Of a stretch of DNA of 38,271 nt, positions 9,168-17,868 are shown piece by piece. The notes beneath the pieces were generated by a model. It was not told the origin of the DNA and did no database searches. It saw nothing but the letters and a program-made list of their open reading frames with translations. The first letter of the stretch is position 1; each line of letters starts with the position of its first letter. The stretch is taken from contig DDQN01000085.1 of assembly GCA_002342685.1 (NCBI GenBank), positions 4,991 through 43,261 on the forward strand, in the 5' to 3' direction. Source of the DNA: Vibrio sp. UBA2441 (GTDB lineage Bacteria > Pseudomonadota > Gammaproteobacteria > Enterobacterales > Vibrionaceae). Made by a program: the position numbers and the translations under genes.

Positions 9168-9932
9168 TTAATCGGCTTCTATGTGATATTTCTGTCTAAT
9201 ATTTTGATAAGTTTCAGTTTTCATAAATGCTTGCATCGCAATAGAAAACCGCTTAGCCCAGTGATGATTAAGGCTTTTTTTTGAAAAGGCGAGATATTGT
9301 GGGATAGATTGTAATTCGGGTTCAATAAAAAAGAGTTGTTCTAAAATGCCTTCTTCTCGGGCTAAGTAGATGATTCTTTGCTTTTCACCAATAGCGATAT
9401 CAATCCTGCCGGCCAGCAACTTGCGAATAAGGTGTATTTCACTTTTTGCTCTGTCATCAACCTCGTTCCAGTGGTTCTCATTGATTGAATCTCCGTAACT
9501 GTAGCCATGAATTTTTCCCAGAGTGTACGAAGAAAAGGGCGCTAGACCATTGTCGCAAGAGATTTTGTCGCAGTTTACTTTGCTGGTAAATAACGAATTG
9601 TTTACGTAGCTTATGACGTTCCCGTCATCAAACGTGGCAAATTTTTCCCGTTCGGCGGTTTTACCAAAGTACGTGATGGCGTCTGCCTGACCATTCTCTA
9701 TCATGTGAACCGATCTTTTCCAGGGAAGACTCTTGAATTCCACTGTAATACCTAAGTCGCTGGCAACCGCATTAATAAGCTCGATATGGAAACCCGTAAG
9801 TGTTTTATTAGGCTGGTAAATTTCGTACGGAGGATAGCTTTGGTTACCCCGTACGATTGTGAGTGTTTGGGCATTTCCTGCGTACATAAAAAAAGAACTT
9901 ACGAAAAAAATCAACAAGATTAAGAAACGCAT
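9168..9932 (-). CDS. Periplasmic solute-binding protein, family 3
   Basis: Family 3 extracellular solute-binding fold (amino-acid-type ABC receptor), 254 aa. The ATG at 9932 gives a clean signal peptide: MRFLILLIFFVSSFFMYAGNAQ with cleavage after the AGNA/Q region; a longer frame reaching 10040 would put 36 polar residues before it and is rejected. The mature protein begins LTIVRGNQSYPPYEI and continues with GFHIELINAVASDLGI, both typical of the first lobe. No ABC permease or ATPase gene lies beside it, so it may be an orphan sensor-like binding protein, as many are in vibrios. Ligand unknown. Confidence 0.85.
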   Translation of the reverse strand: MRFLILLIFFVSSFFMYAGNAQTLTIVRGNQSYPPYEIYQPNKTLTGFHIELINAVASDLGITVEFKSLPWKRSVHMIENGQADAITYFGKTAEREKFATFDDGNVISYVNNSLFTSKVNCDKISCDNGLAPFSSYTLGKIHGYSYGDSINENHWNEVDDRAKSEIHLIRKLLAGRIDIAIGEKQRIIYLAREEGILEQLFFIEPELQSIPQYLAFSKKSLNHHWAKRFSIAMQAFMKTETYQNIRQKYHIEAD

Positions 9933-10095
9933 ATCATCGCTTTCGTTATTATTTTTTATCAGATTACGATGACTCTTGGCTGTTTTGAAGCAGATGCAGA
10001 GCTTATTTTCACCGATTCCCATTAGTGATACATATCTCATTAGGATCGTGCTGGAAGGCTACTGTCAGAAATAATAAAAGGCATTTTTACTCTCC

Positions 10096-10114
10096 AAAAA
10101 AGAGGAAACCTCTT
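10096..10114 (-). terminator. Rho-independent terminator, minus strand
   Basis: On the minus strand AAGAGG-TTT-CCTCTT forms a 6-bp stem followed directly by TTTT. It lies about 50 bp downstream of the stop of the minus-strand fragment at 10165-10467, which supports that fragment being a genuine gene 3' end. The stem is short, so efficiency is uncertain. Confidence 0.5.
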
Positions 10115-10164
10115 ATCAGTATGGAGCCGATAAAGGGTTTAACTTTTATCCTTATTATAGGAAG

Positions 10165-10467
10165 CTAAGAATTCACTTTAAGAGCATGCGACATACCAAC
10201 GTGCAGCATTATCGTGAGTGTTTTGCCGTCAAAACCGAATATCTCAGCCGGAAGCAGTTCATTAAAGAACAATCCAATACCTGATAGAAGTAACAGCAGG
10301 AATGCGCCAGTCACAGTGTTAAACCCTTCTGGGCTGGTTTCTACATCCCAAGTGGGTGAATAGTCGGTCCAGAAATTGAGGGCTAAAGTGCGTTGAGATG
10401 CCCAATCACTCTCTCCTAAAGAAACGAATTTACTAATATCAAACTCGTAAAATTGCCCAAAGGGCGA
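10165..10467 (-). pseudogene. 3' remnant of a membrane-protein gene
   Basis: The minus strand is open for 100 codons ending in TAG at 10165-10167. The product looks protein-like: LGESDWASQRTLALNFW, a hydrophobic stretch at about residues 51-68 (TVTGAFLLLLLSGIGLFF), then a polar tail. There is no ATG, GTG or TTG start in its first half, and a stop (TAG) sits just upstream, exactly where the sequence turns into the LysR remnant read on the other strand. I infer that the 5' part of the gene was lost at a recombination junction near 10450. I do not recognise the family. A terminator follows at 10096-10114. It could also be a chance open frame. Confidence 0.4.
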
Positions 10468-10925
10468 CTAAGGGTGGATGCTGCCAGTCCGTTTGTTTTT
10501 CACCAATTAGTACCATTGGTGCAGCCATTCGTATCGGTGCATTAAATGACTCAACGTTACATGCTAGACCACTAGGCAGAAGCTTGTTTTACATTGTTGC
10601 TTCACCCGATTATTTAGCAAGGCGAGGACTTCCCAGTAAAAGCAGTGATTTGAGCCATCATGAAACAATAGGATTTTCAACACCGAAAATGCTCAATAAT
10701 TGGCCACTCAAAGGATTTACTCGTTTAGCACCAACGATGACTTCGAGCAATGGTGAAACCGTGAGGCAGCTTGCGTTGATGGGAAATGGCATTGCCTGTC
10801 TATCAGGATTCATGGTGAAGCAAGATATCGCGGAAGGAAGATTAATTTCTTTGCTGGAAGATGAAAAAATCAGTCATTCAGGTAGGGAGCAAATCAACGC
10901 GGTTTACTATAAGTCACATCGGTGA
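10450..10925 (+). pseudogene. Degraded LysR-family regulator
   Basis: Two reading frames together spell the effector-binding domain of a LysR regulator. From about 10456 one frame reads PKGRLRVDAASPFVFHQLVPL, which matches the start of the substrate domain in the aromatic/DHCW-like LysR group. The reading then shifts frame near 10530 into AIRIGALNDSTLHARPLGRS and runs to SHR-stop at 10925. Compared with intact relatives, about 30 codons between LVPL and AIRIG are missing, the whole N-terminal helix-turn-helix is absent, and the C-terminus stops early after INAVYYK. The intact piece from 10584 on would lack DNA binding, so no function as a regulator is expected. Confidence 0.75.
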
Positions 10926-11016
10926 CCCAATGGGTATTGTAAGCATCTTCAACCATCATGTTTTCATATTCTAGTTTTTGTTGGTCGGAAATGATTACTC
11001 GTTCTTTTCGTTTCAT
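10894..11016 (-). mobile_element. Possible transposase gene remnant (orfA start)
   Basis: A 40-codon minus-strand frame starts at ATG 11016 with AAGG nine bases upstream and reads MKRKERVIISDQQKLEYENM followed by MVEDAYN. This resembles, from memory, the beginning of small helix-turn-helix transposase A proteins of IS3-like elements, where the text continues with a helix-turn-helix that is missing here. It becomes unlike that at about 10910, where the LysR remnant begins on the other strand, so the element seems cut at that point. The family assignment is weak and needs a database search. Confidence 0.35.
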
Positions 11017-11208
11017 AATTTGGCCTTATTTATCATGTGATTATAGGGGTTAATTAGTCTCCAAGATCATCGTACCATTACAATTGGTTGAGGTGTGTAT
11101 CAACATTTGGCGTGATATAAACACCGATTAATCTGTTATTAGTTGGATTGCGGGGGGAAATTAGTTAAATTGACAGCATCTTCTTGATTATTCGGAAAAA
11201 TTAACTAC

Positions 11209-14200
11209 ATGGATCATATTTCGTATTTGAAAAATTACCATAGTGACCTGTTGCGTTCTCAAAAAACACCATTGCTCATAGAGCTCAATCAAGATGATAT
11301 GACGTTATTAACTAACAATGCAAAAACAGATAATGCACAGTTAGTACCATTGAAAATTGCGGAGCAGGTATACAATCATCAAGGCAACAAAAGCAATCAT
11401 ATGATTGTGATTGATGGCGACAAAGCGTGTTTATCAGGCAGTTTTGTGTTACTTGACGTTTTAGTTGAGGCCCTGCGTGATGAGCTTAAAAGCATCAAAA
11501 ACATAGCCACTATAAAAGAGACGTTAAAAACAGCTATTTCATTAGGTACCGGTGGCTTATTGAATGAGTTTGCTGGAGACTATTTAGATAAAGGCTTTGA
11601 TTTTATTCTTGATGAAGTAGGCGATCAGTTTTCTGATTTATTAACCGATATTACCGTTGATAATATAGACATATCTAATGTCTTATTAAGCAGTATAGAA
11701 GGGTTATTATCTGATACAGCGGGTGATCAGTTAGGTGACTTAGCTGGTCACATTAATGAACAAACTCTGAGTTTGTCCACCTCTGCAAAAGTAGAGCTTG
11801 ATAAGCTATCAAACACCTTCTCAAAAACCCAGAATATTGATGTATTTCAGCTCAGCTTTAAGTTGCTATTAGCTATCGGCCTAGACACTCCGAAACTTAT
11901 CTATATTAACAATCCACATAAGCTCGACGATGATTCCATCGGGCTGCTTTCACTGCTGTTTTCTTTCGCTAAAAACCAAAAAGATCGAGAGAAACACATC
12001 GGCTTGTCGGTGGTGTATACCTACACCGATACACAATTTCATCTTTACAATTCGGTTGATGAATCACTGTTATCTAAACAGCGATTATTAATGGCGCAGA
12101 GGCGCTTTGTACAGCGTTATGCGATGCTTGAAAAACCAGGAACTGATATTCCTACTGTAGCCGTTAAATCGTCGCTGTTTATTGGACGTACCAAAGAGCT
12201 TGAAACATTAAATAACCAATTCCTTAATCGTCAATCAACGACATTATCGGTGATTTCAGGTGAACCAGGCATTGGCAAAACAGCGCTTGTGAATGAGCAT
12301 TTAACTCTTATTCAAAAGCAACAAGACATAATTCAATTAACCTTACTCAATGAGGTAGGGCATAGTTCAACCAATACAGGCTTAAGCTCTTTGGAGAAAA
12401 GTATTCTTGATGAAGCTAAGCGACTTGAGTTAATGATTGGTTGGAAAGATAAAGGTACCAATTATTTAAAAAACATAGGCACAAAAGAGAATGCATTTAA
12501 AGCCATTGGTCTTATCTTTTCTGGGGCAGATAAAGCACTTGGCATTGCTGATGCAGGTTATCAGCGCGTAAAAATTGATGACAATGTTGATGGTCTTAAA
12601 CAAATAGGCATGGAAGATTTAAATGACAAACAAGGAGACAATAAGCAGCAACAATTTGATAACTTAGATAAAGCAATCAACAGGTTACAAAGTGTCAGTT
12701 CAAGGTATTTCCCGCTAGTATTATTTATTGATGATATGCAATGGATTGACAATACAGCCAGTGAGTACATTTTAACGCGACTTATAAATCGAGACGACCT
12801 TTACATCGTTACAACGATTCGTCAAAGTGATGCAAGCACTGCGTTAAAGGAACAGTTACAGCGTCCATCATTATATGAGTATTCTATTGCGTTATTAAAA
12901 ATATGTGGTGTGAAGGGGGCTGAATCATACTACCAGGATATATATGAATCTGACATAAAAACCTATATTACCTCATTGTCTGGGTTTAATAATCTTGTAT
13001 TAACTGAGTTAATAAGTAAAGTCATCAAAGGATCACCTCGAAAATGTGAAGCGTTAGCAAAGGCCGTTTTTACTGCACTAGCAGGGGAGGGTGAAGATAA
13101 TATAAATACCTTGTTTGCAATTGAAACGTTAAACATGCTCTGTGATAAAAAGTTGTACAGCGAAAATAACTTTGAACGATTAATTCTAGACTCACCACTA
13201 CGTTTTAATTCTGAGCTTAAAGACATTGATTCAACTCTTTCACAAACTTTTTCTACATTACAAATTAAATATAAAGATTCTTTAGCTCATGCCAATGAGT
13301 CTGGTTCGGGAAGCCGATTTAACTTGATGGCTTATGCGGTATTGGAAGAACGTTTGCACCTATTGAAAATACATTTTGGAAAACAAGGTAATGCAGCGGT
13401 AAATTCCTTGTTATTTTCATCATTATTAGGTGCCCCTTTCTCTTCAGAGTTAGTCAAAAGAATAGTACTTACAGTGGTGAATACGAAGGATCCTATTTTG
13501 GTACCTTTAAAGCTTTACCTTCTGGGCACTGAAGAACAGACGCATCTTTTGCCCGAACATTATTCTATTATTGATGAGGTGTATGAGATTTTACGTCGCA
13601 TGACAGTGAGTGGTGATAGATATAAATACCGTCATGGCCTGTTGCATACTTTTCTAGATAAGCAGTTTGATTATTTGTTGAGTTCTATATTTAAGAAAAA
13701 TCTTATTCAAGCAAAAGATCGGTTATTTGATTTAATTCATTGGGAAATAAAAGATATAAGCTTAAGCATAAAAAATGAATTAAGGTCTGATCCCGAAGAA
13801 ATGAACAAAACACAAATGCTACACTCTACCTATGGTGCTTGGATAAATGTGTTGGATAAAGCGTTTTTCTCAAATCCGAATGAAGATTGGGCATCTACAT
13901 ATATTAATGGGCTAGAGCGTGTTCAAAAATTTCACATCGAAAATAATAATATTCTAGGGGCGATACAATTAGCAGAAAAAATACATTCCGTTTGCGAATA
14001 TACTGATCCCGATGAGCGATATGAGCTGATCTTTGAAAATTTACCTATTCTTATTAATTTGTATGAAACCACCAATAGAATCGATGAGGTGATTGTTTTA
14101 TATATAGAATTATTGAAATATCACGACGCTTGGACGACGTATTCCGACCTAGATCGTAGTGAAATATTAAGTGGGCTAGCTAACGCCTATTTGAAAGTTA

Positions 14201-17200
14201 ACCGTAGCGAAGAAGCGGTTTCACAGTTTGAAGAAATAATGGCCGCTGAAGATCCAACAAGCGAAAGAAATATCGATACATTACGCTGTGTCGCAAGGTG
14301 CTACGCACAAATAAAACGTGATGATGATGCGATTGCGCTCGCTGAGGAAGTGGTCATTCGTAGTGGAATGACCATAGATCATGTTCTTTTATCTCATTGC
14401 TATGCGCAAAACAATCAAATCAACGATGCATTAACCTTGGCTCAGTTTTCTCTTAATAGTTGCAGATCGTCTTACCATAAAATGCCAGATAAATACGTCG
14501 AAGAATACCTGCAACGCTTAGGTGCAGTAGCCTTTTGTTATCAAAGAGCCAATCAACCAAATCAAGTTGTTGAAGTTGAAGAAGAAGCGTTGCCAATCAT
14601 TAAAGAATATTATGCAAAAGCACCAGAAGTATGGGTGAGCTATTACATAACAACGATTAATAACCTTGCGAAATCCCATTGTCAGCTACATCAAATAGAA
14701 CAAGCACTATCATACGCAGAAACTTCTATTGCATTAATTAAACCCTATTATATAAAAAACCCTGCCTATTGGGCTAAACACCACGCTCTTAGCCTATTAA
14801 ACCTAGCAACAACTTATCAACAAAAGAAGTTTACTTCTGAGGCACTTGCGTTTGCTGAAAAAGCGAGGTTGATATGTAACAAATACCACGCATTAGCGCC
14901 TGCCTATTGGACGGAGCCATATTTTGATTGTCTTAGTTTTTTAGGCCGTATTTATCGAGACGAGGAGTTACAGAATAAGGCATCGACAATTGATAATGAA
15001 ATGCTTTTGTTGGGTAAAAACAACTCGCCGTTCTTACCCAAAACAACCACGATTGAAATTGATGATAAACGGTCTACTTTTGCTTCGTTTTTTAAAGTGA
15101 ACAAGAGTTGCAGTGATGAAGTTCCGTTTCGTGAGAAGTGTGTTTCGCTCATTGAAGGATTTTATAAAAATAACAAATCAAAATGGCACCCGCATCATAG
15201 GGATGAACAGTATGGTGAAGAGCTTAGAAAACTTGCTGAATGTTATAAAGCGAGCAATAGGTTGAATGAGGCCATTGTATGCGAAGAGAAACAGTTATCA
15301 ATTTATAGCCCAGAGCGAATCAAGTTACTTCGATTGGATAGAGAGGTAAAAGAGAAAGAAATTGAATTTATCGCGTATTACGCTGAGTATTTTGCTCAAC
15401 ACTATTTCAATGTATCTGCTCACCTTACTGACTCATATACTAGAAATGAACAAGTTGAAGATAGCATTGAGCTACAGGTTTCCGTATTAGATCTATCGAT
15501 AAAATGTTTTGTTGAAGATGCAGACAAATGGGCTAAGACATCAATGACTAGCATGAATAGGCTAATACAATGCTACCTTGATAATCAGCAGTTTAGTAAT
15601 GCTGCTGAACTTGAACAACGCGCGATTGATCTCTATGAATCGTTGTACGAACTTGCTTCAGAGAGGTGGTTTGAAAGTTTTATGGTCTGTATACACGGCC
15701 TTGCAACGGCGTACTATAAAAATAATCAATTGCCTAACGCAATCCGTGTATTGGAACATGGACTTAAGATCAGTGAGTTAGACTATATCAAGCGGCCATT
15801 TGTTTGCAGAGATAATCACCTAGTATTGTTAAGAACTTTGCTCGCCTTTTATAAGGAAAATCAGCAAATTATCGAACCATTCTTACTGCAAGAAAAGATT
15901 CTAACGATTGATGAAGATGATTACGCGAAAACAACAGATATAACAAATTACAAAGAAGCTATCACTTTACAGATTCAAGCGGCTAATGGTAGTGATGAAT
16001 TAGATACTTTGTGGGACGCTAATGCTGTTTCCTTTGCAGAAAAATCGGCTACTCTGCTATATACCTATTATTGTGATTTACCAACGGCGTGGGCTTACGA
16101 TTACTGTGAATGCTTGACTAAGCTGGCTACTTTTTATCACCTAGCTGGGGATTTGCATAAAGCGTTGGAAACTCAAAGTATAGCGTTGTCAATTAGTAAG
16201 GATTACTTTAAGGATAAACCTCAAGTCTGGGCTGAAAACTACACAACATGCTTAACATACTTAGCGCGGTACTATCAGGAGAGTGAGCAAGAGAATGAGG
16301 CAATAAGATTGACAGAAAAGGCACTAGTAATTTTAGAGCCTTTGCTTGAAATAAAATCAACGGCATTTTCTATACAATATATTGAGCATTCAACTCGACT
16401 TATCAATTCTTATGAAAATAACAACCAAGTGAAAGATGCATTGATGCTTAGCTTAAATCAACTACACATTATGGAATCTTTATATCAACAAGCACCGGAT
16501 AAATGGGCTGAAAAATACGTCAGAATAGCTTTGGGTCTTGTGTCACTTTATAAACGGTGTGATTTATTCAAAGATGCTTTCAAGCTCGAAGGTGAGATAC
16601 TCGTTGTACTGGAACGATACTATCAACCCGATGAAACTAGACCTACCTATGAGTACCATCCCACAACAGGTAAAAAGGTGCGTGAGTCCGATTCAGAAAT
16701 CTCAGCCGCATTATTTTGGGCCACATCATATAAAAATGTACTGGATAGTCTTGCCGTTTATAGTGCTGGAAATAATCAATTAAATAGCGCAATCAATTTT
16801 TCAAAGAAGGCAATAGCGGTTTGTATTTCATATAGGTATTCATCCAAATTTAAAGAGAAACTAGATTGGACCAATGGCTTGAAAGAAAGCTTAGATGTAA
16901 TTATTGCCTGTTATAATAAAAACAATTTGGTCCATGAGGCGATTAAAGTCGAACTCGATCATCTTGATGTCTATTACGATATTTATTCTAGAACCCCTGA
17001 CGTAGGTTCGGAACAATATATAGAACGAATGCATTTTTTGGATGACTACTGCCAATCTGACTTGGATCTATTCCAGAAACAACAGGTAGATGTAATTACA
17101 TTCATGCTTCGAGCCTATGAGAGTCTATATCCGACGTCTCCCCAAAAGTGGAGGCAGGGGTATCTGTACACATTGAATGCAAATGCATCTCTCTATTTGG

Positions 17201-17601
17201 CGGAAGGAGAAAAGCATTATGGGAGTGCTTGCTCTCATTTTAAACAGTATTTTGAGGTTTTTTCTGTTGAAATGTTGAATGAGCTTGAGCAGTGTCTTCA
17301 TTTTATTAGGCCATTTTTAAGTTATGTGAGTACCTTCAATTATGTATCTGATGACGAGCTTACCCATCGCTATCATAATGGGGAGTCAGCGGTTTCATCA
17401 TCTACTGAAGCAAAGAGTTATTTTGCTAAAATGGTCAATGACTTTCACATTGCAATGACGAATAAATTTTCTGACGGCTATGCACAGTTCATTGATGCTT
17501 TGCTAAACAGTAATGAAGACATCCCCCCTTACATGAAACCTGTTGACTCATATAACAATGAAAAATATCAGCTATTTGTGAAGTACTTTTGTGAGGTTTA
17601 G
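11209..17601 (+). CDS. Giant STAND-type ATPase with TPR array, 2130 aa
   Basis: Large P-loop ATPase of the AAA_16/STAND type joined to a long helical repeat region. Residues 1-310 form a conserved N-terminal block shared with the 1657-aa paralogue at 20643-25616; its PKLIYINNPHKLD and LSVVYTYTD segments resemble Walker B and sensor strands, yet no Walker A is present, suggesting a degenerate first ATPase fold. The active-looking module follows: KSSLFIGRTKEL, Walker A GEPGIGKT (351-358), a strongly conserved NEVGHSSTNTGLSSLEKS segment, Walker B LVLFIDDMQWID (D508, D509) and YIVTTIRQSD. From about residue 930 to 2000 come irregular TPR-like repeats with WA/Y..Y signatures. No signal peptide or membrane helix. 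STAND proteins usually act as ligand-triggered switches. The start ATG aligns with that of the paralogue; ribosome site weak (GGAAAA). Confidence 0.85.
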   Translation: MDHISYLKNYHSDLLRSQKTPLLIELNQDDMTLLTNNAKTDNAQLVPLKIAEQVYNHQGNKSNHMIVIDGDKACLSGSFVLLDVLVEALRDELKSIKNIATIKETLKTAISLGTGGLLNEFAGDYLDKGFDFILDEVGDQFSDLLTDITVDNIDISNVLLSSIEGLLSDTAGDQLGDLAGHINEQTLSLSTSAKVELDKLSNTFSKTQNIDVFQLSFKLLLAIGLDTPKLIYINNPHKLDDDSIGLLSLLFSFAKNQKDREKHIGLSVVYTYTDTQFHLYNSVDESLLSKQRLLMAQRRFVQRYAMLEKPGTDIPTVAVKSSLFIGRTKELETLNNQFLNRQSTTLSVISGEPGIGKTALVNEHLTLIQKQQDIIQLTLLNEVGHSSTNTGLSSLEKSILDEAKRLELMIGWKDKGTNYLKNIGTKENAFKAIGLIFSGADKALGIADAGYQRVKIDDNVDGLKQIGMEDLNDKQGDNKQQQFDNLDKAINRLQSVSSRYFPLVLFIDDMQWIDNTASEYILTRLINRDDLYIVTTIRQSDASTALKEQLQRPSLYEYSIALLKICGVKGAESYYQDIYESDIKTYITSLSGFNNLVLTELISKVIKGSPRKCEALAKAVFTALAGEGEDNINTLFAIETLNMLCDKKLYSENNFERLILDSPLRFNSELKDIDSTLSQTFSTLQIKYKDSLAHANESGSGSRFNLMAYAVLEERLHLLKIHFGKQGNAAVNSLLFSSLLGAPFSSELVKRIVLTVVNTKDPILVPLKLYLLGTEEQTHLLPEHYSIIDEVYEILRRMTVSGDRYKYRHGLLHTFLDKQFDYLLSSIFKKNLIQAKDRLFDLIHWEIKDISLSIKNELRSDPEEMNKTQMLHSTYGAWINVLDKAFFSNPNEDWASTYINGLERVQKFHIENNNILGAIQLAEKIHSVCEYTDPDERYELIFENLPILINLYETTNRIDEVIVLYIELLKYHDAWTTYSDLDRSEILSGLANAYLKVNRSEEAVSQFEEIMAAEDPTSERNIDTLRCVARCYAQIKRDDDAIALAEEVVIRSGMTIDHVLLSHCYAQNNQINDALTLAQFSLNSCRSSYHKMPDKYVEEYLQRLGAVAFCYQRANQPNQVVEVEEEALPIIKEYYAKAPEVWVSYYITTINNLAKSHCQLHQIEQALSYAETSIALIKPYYIKNPAYWAKHHALSLLNLATTYQQKKFTSEALAFAEKARLICNKYHALAPAYWTEPYFDCLSFLGRIYRDEELQNKASTIDNEMLLLGKNNSPFLPKTTTIEIDDKRSTFASFFKVNKSCSDEVPFREKCVSLIEGFYKNNKSKWHPHHRDEQYGEELRKLAECYKASNRLNEAIVCEEKQLSIYSPERIKLLRLDREVKEKEIEFIAYYAEYFAQHYFNVSAHLTDSYTRNEQVEDSIELQVSVLDLSIKCFVEDADKWAKTSMTSMNRLIQCYLDNQQFSNAAELEQRAIDLYESLYELASERWFESFMVCIHGLATAYYKNNQLPNAIRVLEHGLKISELDYIKRPFVCRDNHLVLLRTLLAFYKENQQIIEPFLLQEKILTIDEDDYAKTTDITNYKEAITLQIQAANGSDELDTLWDANAVSFAEKSATLLYTYYCDLPTAWAYDYCECLTKLATFYHLAGDLHKALETQSIALSISKDYFKDKPQVWAENYTTCLTYLARYYQESEQENEAIRLTEKALVILEPLLEIKSTAFSIQYIEHSTRLINSYENNNQVKDALMLSLNQLHIMESLYQQAPDKWAEKYVRIALGLVSLYKRCDLFKDAFKLEGEILVVLERYYQPDETRPTYEYHPTTGKKVRESDSEISAALFWATSYKNVLDSLAVYSAGNNQLNSAINFSKKAIAVCISYRYSSKFKEKLDWTNGLKESLDVIIACYNKNNLVHEAIKVELDHLDVYYDIYSRTPDVGSEQYIERMHFLDDYCQSDLDLFQKQQVDVITFMLRAYESLYPTSPQKWRQGYLYTLNANASLYLAEGEKHYGSACSHFKQYFEVFSVEMLNELEQCLHFIRPFLSYVSTFNYVSDDELTHRYHNGESAVSSSTEAKSYFAKMVNDFHIAMTNKFSDGYAQFIDALLNSNEDIPPYMKPVDSYNNEKYQLFVKYFCEV

Positions 17602-17779
17602 CTTCAAAGGGTGGACAGCTTCTATTTGCCTAGACAACTATCGCTTATTCGATTGTTCTGTTTAAATTTTAAGATTATGGTCAGTTTCCCTATAGAACTA
17701 CACGTCGATAAGTTGAAGTATGGATTTTAAATCAATGGCTTAATCTATAATTCATTTTGACCTCTGGCTATGTTTAACA

Positions 17780-17816
17780 AAGGTGTAAAGGAGGGCTTCA
17801 ACGTCCTTTACACCTT
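17780..17816. terminator. 13-bp hairpin between convergent genes
   Basis: AAGGTGTAAAGGA at 17780-17792 and TCCTTTACACCTT at 17804-17816 form a perfect 13-bp stem with an 11-base loop. It lies in the 267-bp gap between the 3' ends of the 2130-aa gene and the Sel1-repeat gene. Neither side has a long T run, so it may block transcription from both sides mainly by its stem or act on RNA stability. Confidence 0.55.
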
Positions 17817-17868
17817 AAATGCACAATAGACTATAAACAAAGAGCTACTGGTTGTGCTTGTTGGTTAC

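Noticed and set aside
10584..10925. Functional 113-aa LysR-like protein
   Set aside because: The in-frame text continues upstream of the apparent start and shows deletions and frame change; it lacks a DNA-binding domain, so it is a remnant.
11209..17601. LuxR/MalT-type transcription activator
   Set aside because: The STAND-TPR layout is similar, but no C-terminal helix-turn-helix is visible in either giant protein.
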